64,000 nucleotides of DNA. It comes from Paracoccus litorisediminis (lineage in GTDB: Bacteria; Pseudomonadota; Alphaproteobacteria; Rhodobacterales; Rhodobacteraceae). The notes beneath the pieces were generated by a model that was not told the origin of the DNA, ran no database searches, and was given only the letters and a program-made list of their open reading frames with translations. The position numbers and the translations under genes were made by a program. The stretch spans positions 1 to 64,000 of the forward strand of contig NZ_WMIG01000006.1 of the NCBI RefSeq assembly GCF_009711205.1, written 5' to 3'. Below are positions 16,535 to 25,577 of the stretch, in pieces (the first letter of the stretch is position 1; each line of letters begins with the position of its first letter).

Positions 16535-17722
16535 ATGACCATTCCCGCGCCCGACAAGATCAAGGTGCTCTGGTTCCTTCCGACCCATGGCGACAGCAGA
16601 TATCTGGGGACTGCCGAAGGCGGCCGCGCCGTGAACCTGCCCTATCTGCGCCAGATCGCGCAGGCGGCGGATTCGCTGGGCTATTACGGGGTGCTGCTGC
16701 CCACCGGCCGCAGCTGCGAGGACAGCTGGATCGTGGCGGCGGCGCTGGCCTCGCAGACGGAAAAGCTGCGCTTCCTTGTGGCGGTGCGCCCCGGCCTGCA
16801 ATCGCCGACCTTGGCTGCGCGGATGACGGCGACGCTGGACCGGTTGTCCAATGGGCGGCTGCTGATCAACGTGGTCACGGGCGGCGATCCGACCGAGAAT
16901 GCCGGCGACGGCATCCATCTGACCCATGCCGAGCGCTACGAGGTGACGCAGGAATTCCTGGACATCTACAAAGCGCTGCTGGCTGGTGAGACGGTCAATT
17001 ACGAAAGCAAGCATTTCAATATTGTCGACGGCAAGCTGCTGTTTGCACCCTTGCAACCCAATGGCCCGCAGCTGTTCTTTGGCGGCTCGTCGGAGGCGGC
17101 GAATGCCGTCGCGGCCAAGCAGGTCGACAAATACCTGACCTGGGGCGAGCCGCCCGAGCAGGTTCGCGAAAAGATCGAGGGCGTGCGCCGTCTGGCCGAG
17201 GCCGAGGGCCGCGATGTCAGCTTTGGCATCCGCCTGCATGTCATAGTCCGCGAAACCCAGTCCGAAGCATGGGAGGCCGCCGAGCGCCTGATCAGCAAGC
17301 TGGATGACGCGACCATCGCCAAGGCGCAGGAGACCTTCGCCCGGATGGATTCGGTCGGGCAGCGCCGGATGGCGGAACTGCATGGCGGTCGCCGCGACAA
17401 GCTGGAAATCAGCCCGAACCTGTGGGCGGGTGTCGGCCTTGTCCGGGGCGGGGCCGGGACCGCGCTGGTCGGCGACGCCGCCACCGTGGCCGAGCGCATC
17501 GACGAATATCGCCGCATCGGCGTCGATACCTTCATCCTGTCGGGCTATCCGCATCTGGAGGAAGCCTACAGCTTTGGGGAGCGCGTGTTGCCGCTGCTGC
17601 CGCTGGACCACCCGCTGCCGCAGGCCAGCCAAGTCGCGAATATGGGTCCGTTTGGCGAAACGGTCGGCAATGATTATCGCCCGGCCGCCAAGCCGCGCCC
17701 GGTTCTGGTCACCGGAGGCTGA
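16535..17722 (+). CDS. ssuD: FMNH2-dependent alkanesulfonate monooxygenase
   Basis: Cleaves alkanesulfonates to sulfite and aldehyde with O2 and reduced FMN. The 395-residue protein is a luciferase-like TIM barrel with [14 protein letters not shown] near the N-terminus, [15 protein letters not shown] (about 112-126), [14 protein letters not shown] and the C-terminal [18 protein letters not shown] region that closes over the active site. It matches SsuD in length. It is the first gene of a six-gene sulfonate operon. ATG at 16535 is preceded by an AAAGGA site. Confidence 0.93.
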   Translation: MTIPAPDKIKVLWFLPTHGDSRYLGTAEGGRAVNLPYLRQIAQAADSLGYYGVLLPTGRSCEDSWIVAAALASQTEKLRFLVAVRPGLQSPTLAARMTATLDRLSNGRLLINVVTGGDPTENAGDGIHLTHAERYEVTQEFLDIYKALLAGETVNYESKHFNIVDGKLLFAPLQPNGPQLFFGGSSEAANAVAAKQVDKYLTWGEPPEQVREKIEGVRRLAEAEGRDVSFGIRLHVIVRETQSEAWEAAERLISKLDDATIAKAQETFARMDSVGQRRMAELHGGRRDKLEISPNLWAGVGLVRGGAGTALVGDAATVAERIDEYRRIGVDTFILSGYPHLEEAYSFGERVLPLLPLDHPLPQASQVANMGPFGETVGNDYRPAAKPRPVLVTGG

Positions 17723-17726
17723 ACCG

Positions 17727-19187
17727 ATGACCCTGCAGCAAACCTCGCGCCTGCGCGTCGTGATCATCGGGGGCGGTTTCTCTGGTGCTTCGTTGGCCTG
17801 GCAGCTTGCCGAGCTGCAGGTTCATGCCAATGTCACCGTGGTCGAACCGCGGTCTCAACTGGGCCGGGGTCTGGCCTATTCCTCGGCCGAGGCGGTGCAT
17901 CGGATCAACGTCCCGGCGCATCGCATGACCATGGACCCCGAGCGGCGCGAGGATTTCCTAGAATGGCTGCTTGAGGCCGAGGCGGATGGCAGTCTGCCCC
18001 CCGATCCGGAATCGGTGACCGCCCTTGGTGAGCGTTTTCCCCGGCGCGAGGTCTTTGGCCGCTATGTGGGCGAACGGCTGGCCCCGCATCTGGCCACTGG
18101 CCGCATCCGGCATGTGCGGGCGCGCGTTTCGGATATTGAGCGGACGCCCGACGGATCGCTGGTGCTGATGCTGTCGGACGAAAGCCGCATCCGGGCCGAT
18201 ATTCTTGTGCTGGCGACCGGCCATCCGGCCCCCGCCGTGCCGCGCCCAGTGGCCGGGCTGACCGGATCGCCCCGGCTGATCGCCGATCCCTATGATCCGG
18301 TCCGGCTGGCCGAACTGGACCGCGATGCCCGCATTCTGGTGATGGGGGCGGCGCTGACCTCGGCCGATGTCGTGGCAACGCTGGATCGGCTGGGCCATCG
18401 CGGGCGGATCACCTGCATCTCGCGCCACGGCTTGCGGTCGCGCGGGCATGGGCAGATCACCAAGGACTCGCAAGTGGATTTCACCGATCCGCCGATCCAC
18501 AGCGCCTCTGAACTGCTGCGCCGCGTCCGCCATGCCGTGGTCGACGATCAGGCGCAGGGACAAAGCTGGCACGCGACCTTCTTTCGCCTTCGCGCGCAGG
18601 GGCCGCAGATCTGGGCGACGCTCGACGCCGAAAACCGCGCCCGGCTGCTGCGCCACCTGCGCACGCTATGGGACGTTCACCGCTACCGTCTGGCCCCGCA
18701 GGTCGAGGCGGTGCTGAACCGGCTGATCGCCGAAGAGCGGCTTGAATATGTCGCGGGCCATCTGCTGTCGGCTGAAAAGCAGGAAGATGCCCTTGATATC
18801 GTCTGGCGGCCCCGTGGCAGCTTGCGTGAACGGCGCGAACGCTTTGATGCGGTGATCGTGACCACGGGTCCGGCGCAGGGGCGATGTATCGACTGGAACC
18901 CGGCGCTTGGTGCGCTGGCGCGACTGGGCCTGATCACCCCCGACCCGTTGGGTCTGGGACTGGCCACGACCCAGACCTGCCATGCCGTCGATGCCGGTGG
19001 CGCGGCCAGCCAGCGCATCCTGATCGCTGGCCCCTTGGCCCGCGGCCATATCGGGGAACTGGTCGGTGCGCCGGAATGCGCGATCCAGGTCAGTTCCATC
19101 GCCCGCGAGATCGCCCGGCAGGCCCTGCTTGCCCCCATCCTACGCCCGGCCGCCGTCGCGCATGGCCCGGCTGCCAATCCTTATTGA
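17727..19187 (+). CDS. FAD/NAD(P)-binding protein (YdhS-like, COG4529 type) in the ssu operon
   Basis: Flavoprotein of unknown reaction. The N-terminal dinucleotide-binding motif IIGGGFSGASLAWQLAE (about 13-29) is followed by the GRGLAYSSAEAVHRINVPA segment typical of the uncharacterised YdhS-like FAD-NAD(P)-binding family and a second nucleotide site near ILVMGAALTSADVVATL (about 205). It has 486 residues and starts five bases after ssuD. Insertion between the monooxygenase and its flavin reductase suggests a redox role in desulfonation, but this is inference. Confidence 0.82.
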   Translation: MTLQQTSRLRVVIIGGGFSGASLAWQLAELQVHANVTVVEPRSQLGRGLAYSSAEAVHRINVPAHRMTMDPERREDFLEWLLEAEADGSLPPDPESVTALGERFPRREVFGRYVGERLAPHLATGRIRHVRARVSDIERTPDGSLVLMLSDESRIRADILVLATGHPAPAVPRPVAGLTGSPRLIADPYDPVRLAELDRDARILVMGAALTSADVVATLDRLGHRGRITCISRHGLRSRGHGQITKDSQVDFTDPPIHSASELLRRVRHAVVDDQAQGQSWHATFFRLRAQGPQIWATLDAENRARLLRHLRTLWDVHRYRLAPQVEAVLNRLIAEERLEYVAGHLLSAEKQEDALDIVWRPRGSLRERRERFDAVIVTTGPAQGRCIDWNPALGALARLGLITPDPLGLGLATTQTCHAVDAGGAASQRILIAGPLARGHIGELVGAPECAIQVSSIAREIARQALLAPILRPAAVAHGPAANPY

Positions 19188-19221
19188 TCCTTCGGGAAGC
19201 CCCCGAAAACAGGAGATTCAC

Positions 19222-19806
19222 ATGACGACCCTGACCATCGCCGGTTTTGCCGGAAGCCTTTCTGTACCCTCTCGTACCCGTTCGCTGGTCCAGCAGACCG
19301 TCGATCAGGCCGCCGAGCGCTTCAACGCCGTGGGTCATGTCTTTGACCTGTCCGACCTTGGCCCCTCGCTGGGTTCGGCCCGCCAATTGGGCGATCTGGA
19401 GCCGGAGGCGCTGGAGCTGGTGACCTCGCTGGTGCGTGCCGATGCGCTGGTGATTGCAAGCCCGGTCCACAAGGGCAGCTATAGCGGGCTGTTCAAGCAT
19501 GTCTTCGACCTGCTCGATCCCGGCATGCTGCATGGCAAGCCGGTGCTGCTGGCCGCGACCGGCGGCGGCGACCGCCATGCCCTGATCATCGAACACCAGT
19601 TGCGCCCCCTGATGGGCTTCTTTGAGGCACAGACCCTGTCCACCGGCGTCTATGTCTCGGATCGCGATTTCGTCGGCGGCAAGCTGGTCGATGAGGCCGC
19701 CCGCGCCCGCCTGAGCCGCGCCGTCGGACAGTTCGCCCCCTTCTTCGCCGAATTCGCCATTCCGCAACGGGCCACGGAACCGGCCCAACTGCTGAAAACC
19801 CACTGA
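19222..19806 (+). CDS. ssuE: NAD(P)H-dependent FMN reductase for SsuD
   Basis: Supplies reduced FMN to SsuD. The 194-residue flavodoxin-like protein has the phosphate-binding loop FAGSLSVPSRTRSLV (about 6-20) and the SPVHKGSYSGLFKHVFDLL motif (about 80-98) characteristic of SsuE/MsuE reductases, followed by LLAATGGGDRHAL. The start at 19222 has AGGAG six bases upstream. A longer open frame into the preceding gene is a chance extension. Confidence 0.9.
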   Translation: MTTLTIAGFAGSLSVPSRTRSLVQQTVDQAAERFNAVGHVFDLSDLGPSLGSARQLGDLEPEALELVTSLVRADALVIASPVHKGSYSGLFKHVFDLLDPGMLHGKPVLLAATGGGDRHALIIEHQLRPLMGFFEAQTLSTGVYVSDRDFVGGKLVDEAARARLSRAVGQFAPFFAEFAIPQRATEPAQLLKTH

Positions 19807-19818
19807 AGGATGACCGCC

Positions 19819-20784
19819 ATGACGATGAATTTCTCGCGCCGCGCGGCGCTGGGGCTGGGGCTGGCGGCGCTTGCCACGCCCGCCATCCTGCGCGCGGCTC
19901 CGGCAACCACCCTGCGGGTTGGTTGGCAAAAGGGCGGCCTTCTGGGGCTGGTGAAGGGCGCGGGCGTGTTCGAGCAGACCTTTGCCGACAAGGGCATCAA
20001 GGTCAGCTGGTCCGAGTTCACCTCGGGTCCGCCACTGCTTGAGGCGCTGTCGGCCAATGCGCTGGACTTCGGCTATACCGGCAACGTGCCGCCGATCTTT
20101 GCCCATGCCGCGCGCGGCAATCTGGTATTTGTCGGGGCCGGGCAGGGTTCACGCGAAGGGCATGCGATCCTTGTGCCCAAGGATTCGCCGATCCAGACCC
20201 TTGCCGACCTGAAGGGCCAGAAGATCGCCTTCAAGCGCGGCAGCTCGGCGCATTACGCGACGATCAAGCTGCTTGAAACCGCGGGCCTGACGCTGGATGA
20301 TATCCAGCCGCAGGATCTGGCCCCGCCGGATGCGATCGCTGCCTTTGATGCGGGCGCGATCGGGGCATGGACGATCTGGGATCCCTATTTCGCCATGGCG
20401 CAGGAACGCCCCAATACCCGCGTTCTGGAGACCACCGCCATCGTCGATCCGGATTACAACTTCTATTCGGCCAATGGCGATTACGCCAAGGAAAACCCGG
20501 CGCTGGTCAAGCAGATCATCGAGACGATCCAGACCGCAGGTCGCGAGGGTCAGGCGAACCTGCCACAGACCATCCAGACCTTCTCGAAGGAAACCGGCCT
20601 CAGCGAGACGGTGATGGAACGCGCGCTGACCCGCAAGGGGGCCGATCTGGGACATCTTGGTTTCGTCGAGCCCCAGCACATCACCTATGAACAGGGCGTC
20701 GCGGACGAGTTCTACAAGCTGGGGATCATCCCCCGGCAGCTGGACATCGCCTCGGTGGTCTGGACCCCGCAAACCGCGACCTGA
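19819..20784 (+). CDS. ssuA: Aliphatic sulfonate ABC transporter, substrate-binding protein
   Basis: Periplasmic receptor for alkanesulfonates. It has a twin-arginine leader (NFSRRAALGLGLAAL) followed by cleavage near LRAAPA. The mature part has the SsuA pattern: VGWQKGGLLGLVKGAG, DFGYTGNVPPIFAHAA and FKRGSSAHYATIKLLE. ATG 19819 is preferred because GAAGG then lies at a proper distance; the ATG at 19810 abuts the ribosome site. Next genes are the permease and ATPase. Confidence 0.91.
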   Translation: MTMNFSRRAALGLGLAALATPAILRAAPATTLRVGWQKGGLLGLVKGAGVFEQTFADKGIKVSWSEFTSGPPLLEALSANALDFGYTGNVPPIFAHAARGNLVFVGAGQGSREGHAILVPKDSPIQTLADLKGQKIAFKRGSSAHYATIKLLETAGLTLDDIQPQDLAPPDAIAAFDAGAIGAWTIWDPYFAMAQERPNTRVLETTAIVDPDYNFYSANGDYAKENPALVKQIIETIQTAGREGQANLPQTIQTFSKETGLSETVMERALTRKGADLGHLGFVEPQHITYEQGVADEFYKLGIIPRQLDIASVVWTPQTAT

Positions 20785-20796
20785 CGGAGCCATGAC

Positions 20797-21624
20797 ATGA
20801 GCCTGACGGAAACCCTGATCGCCGCCCGCAGCCGTCGCAGCCCCGGCTTGCGCGGCCTGCTGCCCCGGCCTGATGCGCTGCTGCCCTATGCCGTCCCCGC
20901 CGCCATCCTGATCCTGTGGGAGATCGCCGGGGCCAGCGGCGTCATCTCGGACACGGTGATGCCGCGTCCCTCGACCATTCTGGCGACTGCCGTGCAGATG
21001 ACGCTGTCGGGCGAGTTGTTCACCCATCTGGGCGTTTCGGCGCTGCGGGCGCTGGCCGGGCTGGTGGTCGGCGGCGGCATCGGCTTCATCCTTGGCGTGT
21101 CGAACGGGGTTTCTCGCCTGTCCGAGACGTTGACCGATTCCACCCTGCAAATGGTGCGCAACATCCCGCATCTGGCGCTGATCCCGCTGGTCATCCTGTG
21201 GTTCGGCATCGGCGAAGGGGCGAAGCTGTTTCTGGTCGCGTTGGGGGTGTTCTTTCCGATCTACCTCAACACGTTGCACGGCATTCGCAACATCGACCCG
21301 CAACTGATTGAAATGGGCCGCGCCTATGGCATGACCCCGACCCAGCAGTTCCGCCGGATCGTGCTGCCGGGCGCGCTGCCATCGATCTTTGTCGGCCTGC
21401 GCTACGGTCTGGGGATCATGTGGCTGACGCTGATCGTGGCCGAAACGCTCTCGGCTTCGTCCGGGCTGGGCTACATGGCGATGAAGGCGCGTGAATTCAT
21501 GGTGCTGGACGTCGTGGTGCTGTCGATCCTGCTTTACGCGGCACTTGGCAAGCTGGCCGATAGCCTGACCCGCGCGCTGGAACGCCGCGCCCTGAAATGG
21601 AGCCCCGCCTATGCAGGCCGTTGA
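20797..21624 (+). CDS. ssuC: Aliphatic sulfonate ABC transporter, permease
   Basis: Inner-membrane permease with about six hydrophobic segments in 275 residues. The cytoplasmic coupling loop EMGRAYGMTPTQQFRRIVLP (about 172-190) is the EAA motif that contacts the ATPase, and the upstream LQMVRNIPHLALIPL segment is typical of the SsuC/TauC group. It starts 12 bases after ssuA and overlaps ssuB by 14 bases. Confidence 0.92.
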   Translation: MSLTETLIAARSRRSPGLRGLLPRPDALLPYAVPAAILILWEIAGASGVISDTVMPRPSTILATAVQMTLSGELFTHLGVSALRALAGLVVGGGIGFILGVSNGVSRLSETLTDSTLQMVRNIPHLALIPLVILWFGIGEGAKLFLVALGVFFPIYLNTLHGIRNIDPQLIEMGRAYGMTPTQQFRRIVLPGALPSIFVGLRYGLGIMWLTLIVAETLSASSGLGYMAMKAREFMVLDVVVLSILLYAALGKLADSLTRALERRALKWSPAYAGR

Positions 21625-22387
21625 GCTACTGCCCCGCGACATCACCGTGCCGCCGATGCTGCGCGACAATCGCGGCGCCGCCGTGTCGATCCGCAACGTG
21701 ACGCGCAGCTTCGAAGGCAACCGCGTGTTGTCCAATCTGGATCTGGATGTGCGACCGGGCGAGTTCCTGTCCATCGTCGGCAAAAGCGGCTGTGGCAAGT
21801 CGACGCTGCTGCGCCTGATTGCCGGGCTGGACCAGCCCAGCTCGGGCGAGGTTCGCATCGATGACCGCCCCGCGACACAGGCCGGGGACAAGCTGCGGAT
21901 CATGTTTCAGGAACCGCGGCTGCTGCCTTGGGCCAATGTCGCCGACAATGTCGCGGTGGGTCTGCGGCAAGGTCCCGACCCGCAGGCAGTGACCGAGGCG
22001 CTTGCCTCGGTGCAACTGGCGGATAAGGCCGGGGTCTGGCCCGCGCTGCTGTCTGGCGGTCAACGTCAGCGCGCGGCGCTGGCGAGGGCCTTGGTCAGCC
22101 ATCCCAGCCTGCTGGTGCTGGATGAGCCGCTTGGCGCGCTGGACGCGCTGACGCGGCTGACCATGCAGAACCTGATCCGCGACATGCATGCGAAAGCCGG
22201 CTTCACCGCCATCCTTGTCACCCATGACGTGGCCGAGGCGGTGGCGCTCTCGGACCGGGTCATCGTGCTGGGGCAGGGCGGCATCCTGCACCATGTCGAG
22301 ATCCTGCGCGTCGGCCCCACCCAGCGCGGCAGCGCCGAACTGGCCGCGATCGAGGCCGAGATCCTCGACGCCATCTTCGCAGCCTAA
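21611..22387 (+). CDS. ssuB: Aliphatic sulfonate ABC transporter, ATP-binding protein
   Basis: Energises SsuC. The 258-residue ATPase has Walker A GKSGCGKST (about 57-65), Q-loop IMFQEPRLLPWANV, ABC signature LLSGGQRQRAALARAL (about 138-153), Walker B LLVLDEPLGALD, and the switch histidine in LVTHDVAEAVAL. It carries the short SsuB-type N-terminal extension. Last gene of the operon, followed by a strong terminator. Confidence 0.93.
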   Translation: MQAVELLPRDITVPPMLRDNRGAAVSIRNVTRSFEGNRVLSNLDLDVRPGEFLSIVGKSGCGKSTLLRLIAGLDQPSSGEVRIDDRPATQAGDKLRIMFQEPRLLPWANVADNVAVGLRQGPDPQAVTEALASVQLADKAGVWPALLSGGQRQRAALARALVSHPSLLVLDEPLGALDALTRLTMQNLIRDMHAKAGFTAILVTHDVAEAVALSDRVIVLGQGGILHHVEILRVGPTQRGSAELAAIEAEILDAIFAA

Positions 22388-22404
22388 GCAGGGCATCCCA
22401 TCGG

Positions 22405-22439
22405 AACCGGGGCTGGCATATTGCTGGCCCCGGTTTTTT
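22405..22439 (+). terminator. Rho-independent terminator after ssuB
   Basis: AACCGGGGC (22405-22413) pairs perfectly with GCCCCGGTT (22427-22435) and is followed at once by TTTT (run of six T in total). It ends the sulfonate operon and separates it from the siderophore receptor gene. Confidence 0.9.
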
Positions 22440-22605
22440 GCAGCTGTGGCCAGAAAACCGGACCTGCCATGAACCGCCCCTAATCCTGACGGATTTGCTT
22501 GCATTTGTCTGGTTTATGTCTCAAGGCGAAAGCAACCAAAACAATCGGAATACTCACCAGTCCCAGCCTGCCGGGACGCGTGATTTCAGTCGAAGGGCGC
22601 TGACC

Positions 22606-24687
22606 ATGTTGCTTTCATACCGTTTTGCCTTGCTGGCCGGAACCAGCCTGCTTGCGCTCGCCCTGCCGGCATTGGCGCAAGACGCCCCAACTGCCGAAAC
22701 GGTGGTTCTGGACGAGGTGGTTCTGGACGCGACTGCACCCACGCAGGGCTATGTGGTTCCCACCACCCAGATCGCCACCAAGACGAACACCCCGGTTCTG
22801 GAAACCCAGCAATCCGTTTCGGTCATCACCCGGCAACAGATCGAGGATCAGGGCGCGCAGAACATGACGCAGGCCCTGCGCTATACCGCCGGGGTCACGG
22901 CCGAGCCCTTTGGCGCCGATCCGCGCTTCGACCAGCCGCGGATGCGTGGCTTTGACGTGAGCAACTCGCAATATCTGAACGGGCTGCACCTGATCCGCGA
23001 TTTCGGGGCCATGTCGCTGGACCTTTACGGGCTTGAGCGGGTCGAGGTGCTGCGCGGGCCGTCCTCGGCGCTGTATGGTTCGGGTTCGCCGGGCGGCATC
23101 ATCAACATGGTCCAGAAACACGCCCAACCCGAGGATTTCTCGGAAGCCGGTGTCAGCTATGGCACGCATGGCAATGCCAGCGTCTTCTTTGACATGAACC
23201 GCGCGCCCAGCGACACGCTGGCCTGGCGCCTGACCGGCAATCTGGCGAATGAGCAGGAGCAGGTCGAGGAACTGGAAAACCAGCGCGGCTATCTGGCAGG
23301 CGCGCTGCGTTGGGAACTGGACGACGTCTCGACGCTGGACGTGATGCTGTCCTACCAGAAGGACAAGCCGCTTTCGCCGACCGGCGTGCCGCATGCCCTG
23401 ACCGACATTGGCGACGCCGATGACCTGCGCGAGCTTTACGCGGGTTATCCGGACGAAGACGACAGCGACCGTCGCATGCTCAACCTTGGCGTCGAATATA
23501 AGCGCGAGCTGGACAATGGCTGGCGGCTGGAGCAGGGCTTCCGCTACCAGAAATTCGACTGGGATTACACCGGCTTCTACGTCACCGGCCTGACCGGCGA
23601 CATGATCGGCGTCGGCTCGACCTATCAGGACGAGACCAGCGACACCGTTCAGGTCGACACCCGCCTGATCGGCGAGGCCGTGACCGGAGCCGCCACCCAC
23701 CGGCTGCTTTTCGGTCTGGATGTCAGCCGCTGGAGCGGTCGCAACGCCACCGATTTCGGCACTGCGCCCTCGCTGAACTGGCGCAACCCGGATTACAGCG
23801 TGCCCGCGCCCCGCTCGACCTGGTACAATCTGGTCAATGACATCAGTCTTGAGCAGATCGGCGTCTATGCGCAGGACGAGATTTCGTGGAACAACTGGCG
23901 CGCCTCGCTGGCGCTGCGCCATGACTGGGCCCAGCAATCCGGTACGGCCTGGAACAATTTCGGTGGCGAAACCGATGTCTCGCAGAAGGACGAGGCCACG
24001 ACCGGTCGCGTCGGCCTGACCTATCTGTTCGATAATGGCGTGGCCCCCTATGTCAGCTACGCGACCTCGTTCGAGCCCGAAATAGGCCCGGACAATAAGG
24101 GCGACACGCTGAAGCCGACCGAAGGCAAGCAATGGGAAGCCGGGGTCAAGTATCAGCCGGAAGTCATTGACGCGCTGGTGACGCTGGCGGTCTATGACCT
24201 GAAGCAGACCAATGTGACGCGCAACATGGGCGGCGACATCGGCAACATTCAGATCGGCGAAGTGCATTCGCGCGGCGTCGAACTGGAAGGGACTGCCGAA
24301 CTGGCCGAGGGCTGGGACATCCGGGCATCCTATGCCTATACCGATGCCCGCCAGAAAGGCGGTGCCGAGGACGGTCGCCGCATGCCCGACACCCCTTACA
24401 ACAGCGCCAGTCTGTGGCTTGACCGCGATTTCGGCAATGGGTTCCGTCTTGGCGGCGGTATCCGCTATGTCGGCGAACGCGATGGCGTCGGCGCGGATTG
24501 GCTGCCGACCAAGGTCGATGGCTTCACGGTCGGCGACGTGGCGGCCAGCTATACCCGCGACAATATCGTGGCCTCGATCAACGTCTTCAACATCACCGAT
24601 GAGGCCTATATCTCCAGCTGCAGCGGCTTTGGCTGCTTCTATGGCGACGGCCGCGAAGTCTTGGCCAAGCTGACCTACAAGTGGTAA
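22606..24687 (+). CDS. TonB-dependent siderophore receptor, ferrichrome/hydroxamate type
   Basis: Outer-membrane gated channel for ferric siderophores. It has a signal peptide (FALLAGTSLLALALPALAQ, about 7-25), a TonB-box-like start, a plug domain with QSVSVITRQQIEDQGAQ and VEVLRGPSSALYGSGSPGG (about 135-155), then a beta-barrel ending in aromatic KLTYKW. The C-terminal GCFYGDGREVLAKLTYKW region is typical of FhuA/FoxA-like receptors. 693 residues from ATG 22606 (GAAGGGCG upstream). The frame is open further upstream but crosses the promoter region. fhuD starts within its stop. Confidence 0.9.
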   Translation: MLLSYRFALLAGTSLLALALPALAQDAPTAETVVLDEVVLDATAPTQGYVVPTTQIATKTNTPVLETQQSVSVITRQQIEDQGAQNMTQALRYTAGVTAEPFGADPRFDQPRMRGFDVSNSQYLNGLHLIRDFGAMSLDLYGLERVEVLRGPSSALYGSGSPGGIINMVQKHAQPEDFSEAGVSYGTHGNASVFFDMNRAPSDTLAWRLTGNLANEQEQVEELENQRGYLAGALRWELDDVSTLDVMLSYQKDKPLSPTGVPHALTDIGDADDLRELYAGYPDEDDSDRRMLNLGVEYKRELDNGWRLEQGFRYQKFDWDYTGFYVTGLTGDMIGVGSTYQDETSDTVQVDTRLIGEAVTGAATHRLLFGLDVSRWSGRNATDFGTAPSLNWRNPDYSVPAPRSTWYNLVNDISLEQIGVYAQDEISWNNWRASLALRHDWAQQSGTAWNNFGGETDVSQKDEATTGRVGLTYLFDNGVAPYVSYATSFEPEIGPDNKGDTLKPTEGKQWEAGVKYQPEVIDALVTLAVYDLKQTNVTRNMGGDIGNIQIGEVHSRGVELEGTAELAEGWDIRASYAYTDARQKGGAEDGRRMPDTPYNSASLWLDRDFGNGFRLGGGIRYVGERDGVGADWLPTKVDGFTVGDVAASYTRDNIVASINVFNITDEAYISSCSGFGCFYGDGREVLAKLTYKW

Positions 24688-25577
24688 CTGCCGGGCCCCA
24701 GCTTGGGCGCCGTGCCTTTCTGATCTCCGTCGCCGCAATCGCGGCGGCGGGGTCTTCCTTTGCGGCCGAGCGTCCGACGCCTCGGCTGGCGGCCATCGAC
24801 TGGGCCATGCTGGAAACCGCGATCGCGCTTGGCCAGATGCCCGTCGCCGCCTGCGAGTTGATCCGCTATCGCGCCGATACCGAAACGCCCGTCATCCCCG
24901 ACAGCGTCACCGATCTGGGGCTGCGCGGCGCACCGAATTACGAATTGCTGCAGCTGACGCGGCCGGATTTCATCCTCAGCTCGCCCTTTTATGCCCAGCA
25001 CGAGGCCCGGCTGCGCAGCATCGCCCCGGTAATCTCGCTGCCCTTCTATGTTCCGGGTGAACCACCCGTCGACAAGGCGCTGGCAGCGCTGACGGCGCTG
25101 GCAATCGCCACCGGCCAGCCCGACAGCGCGCTGGCCGCCCGGACGCGCTATGGCGTGCAGATCCGCGGCCTGTCGAAGCGGATCACCCCTTTCACCGACC
25201 GTCCGGTCTGTCTGGTCAATATCGGCGATGCCCGCCATCTACGTGCCTTTGGCTATGACAGCCTGTTTGGCGACATGCTGGGGCTGCTGGGCATGCAGAA
25301 CGCCTGGACCGACCGCACCCAATTCAGCTTCCGCGCGCCGCTGCCGGTCGAGCGTCTGGCCGAGATGCCGGACGCGCATCTGGTCATCGTCGGCACCGTC
25401 CCGGTCGAGGCCCGCTCGGGCCTTGCCCGCAGCGTGCTGTGGCGTCACCTGCCCGCCGTGGCCGAGGGGCGGGTGCTGCATTTGCCCGATGTCAACGCCT
25501 TTGGTGGCATGCCCTCGGCCCTGCGCTTTGCCAGCCTGCTGACCGAAGCCTTCGAGGCGGGACCGCGCGCGGCATGA
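24681..25577 (+). CDS. fhuD: Ferric hydroxamate ABC transporter, substrate-binding protein
   Basis: Periplasmic receptor for iron-hydroxamate siderophores. The 298-residue protein starts at a GTG that overlaps the receptor stop codon by seven bases. A twin-arginine leader follows (LGRRAFLISVAAIAAAG). FhuD-type features are AAIDWAMLETAIALGQMPVA (about 37-56), LQLTRPDFIL and the C-terminal VLHLPDVNAFGGMPSALRFA. The overlap with the receptor gene and the ATGA overlap with fhuB indicate a single operon. Confidence 0.9.
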   Translation: MVTAGPQLGRRAFLISVAAIAAAGSSFAAERPTPRLAAIDWAMLETAIALGQMPVAACELIRYRADTETPVIPDSVTDLGLRGAPNYELLQLTRPDFILSSPFYAQHEARLRSIAPVISLPFYVPGEPPVDKALAALTALAIATGQPDSALAARTRYGVQIRGLSKRITPFTDRPVCLVNIGDARHLRAFGYDSLFGDMLGLLGMQNAWTDRTQFSFRAPLPVERLAEMPDAHLVIVGTVPVEARSGLARSVLWRHLPAVAEGRVLHLPDVNAFGGMPSALRFASLLTEAFEAGPRAA

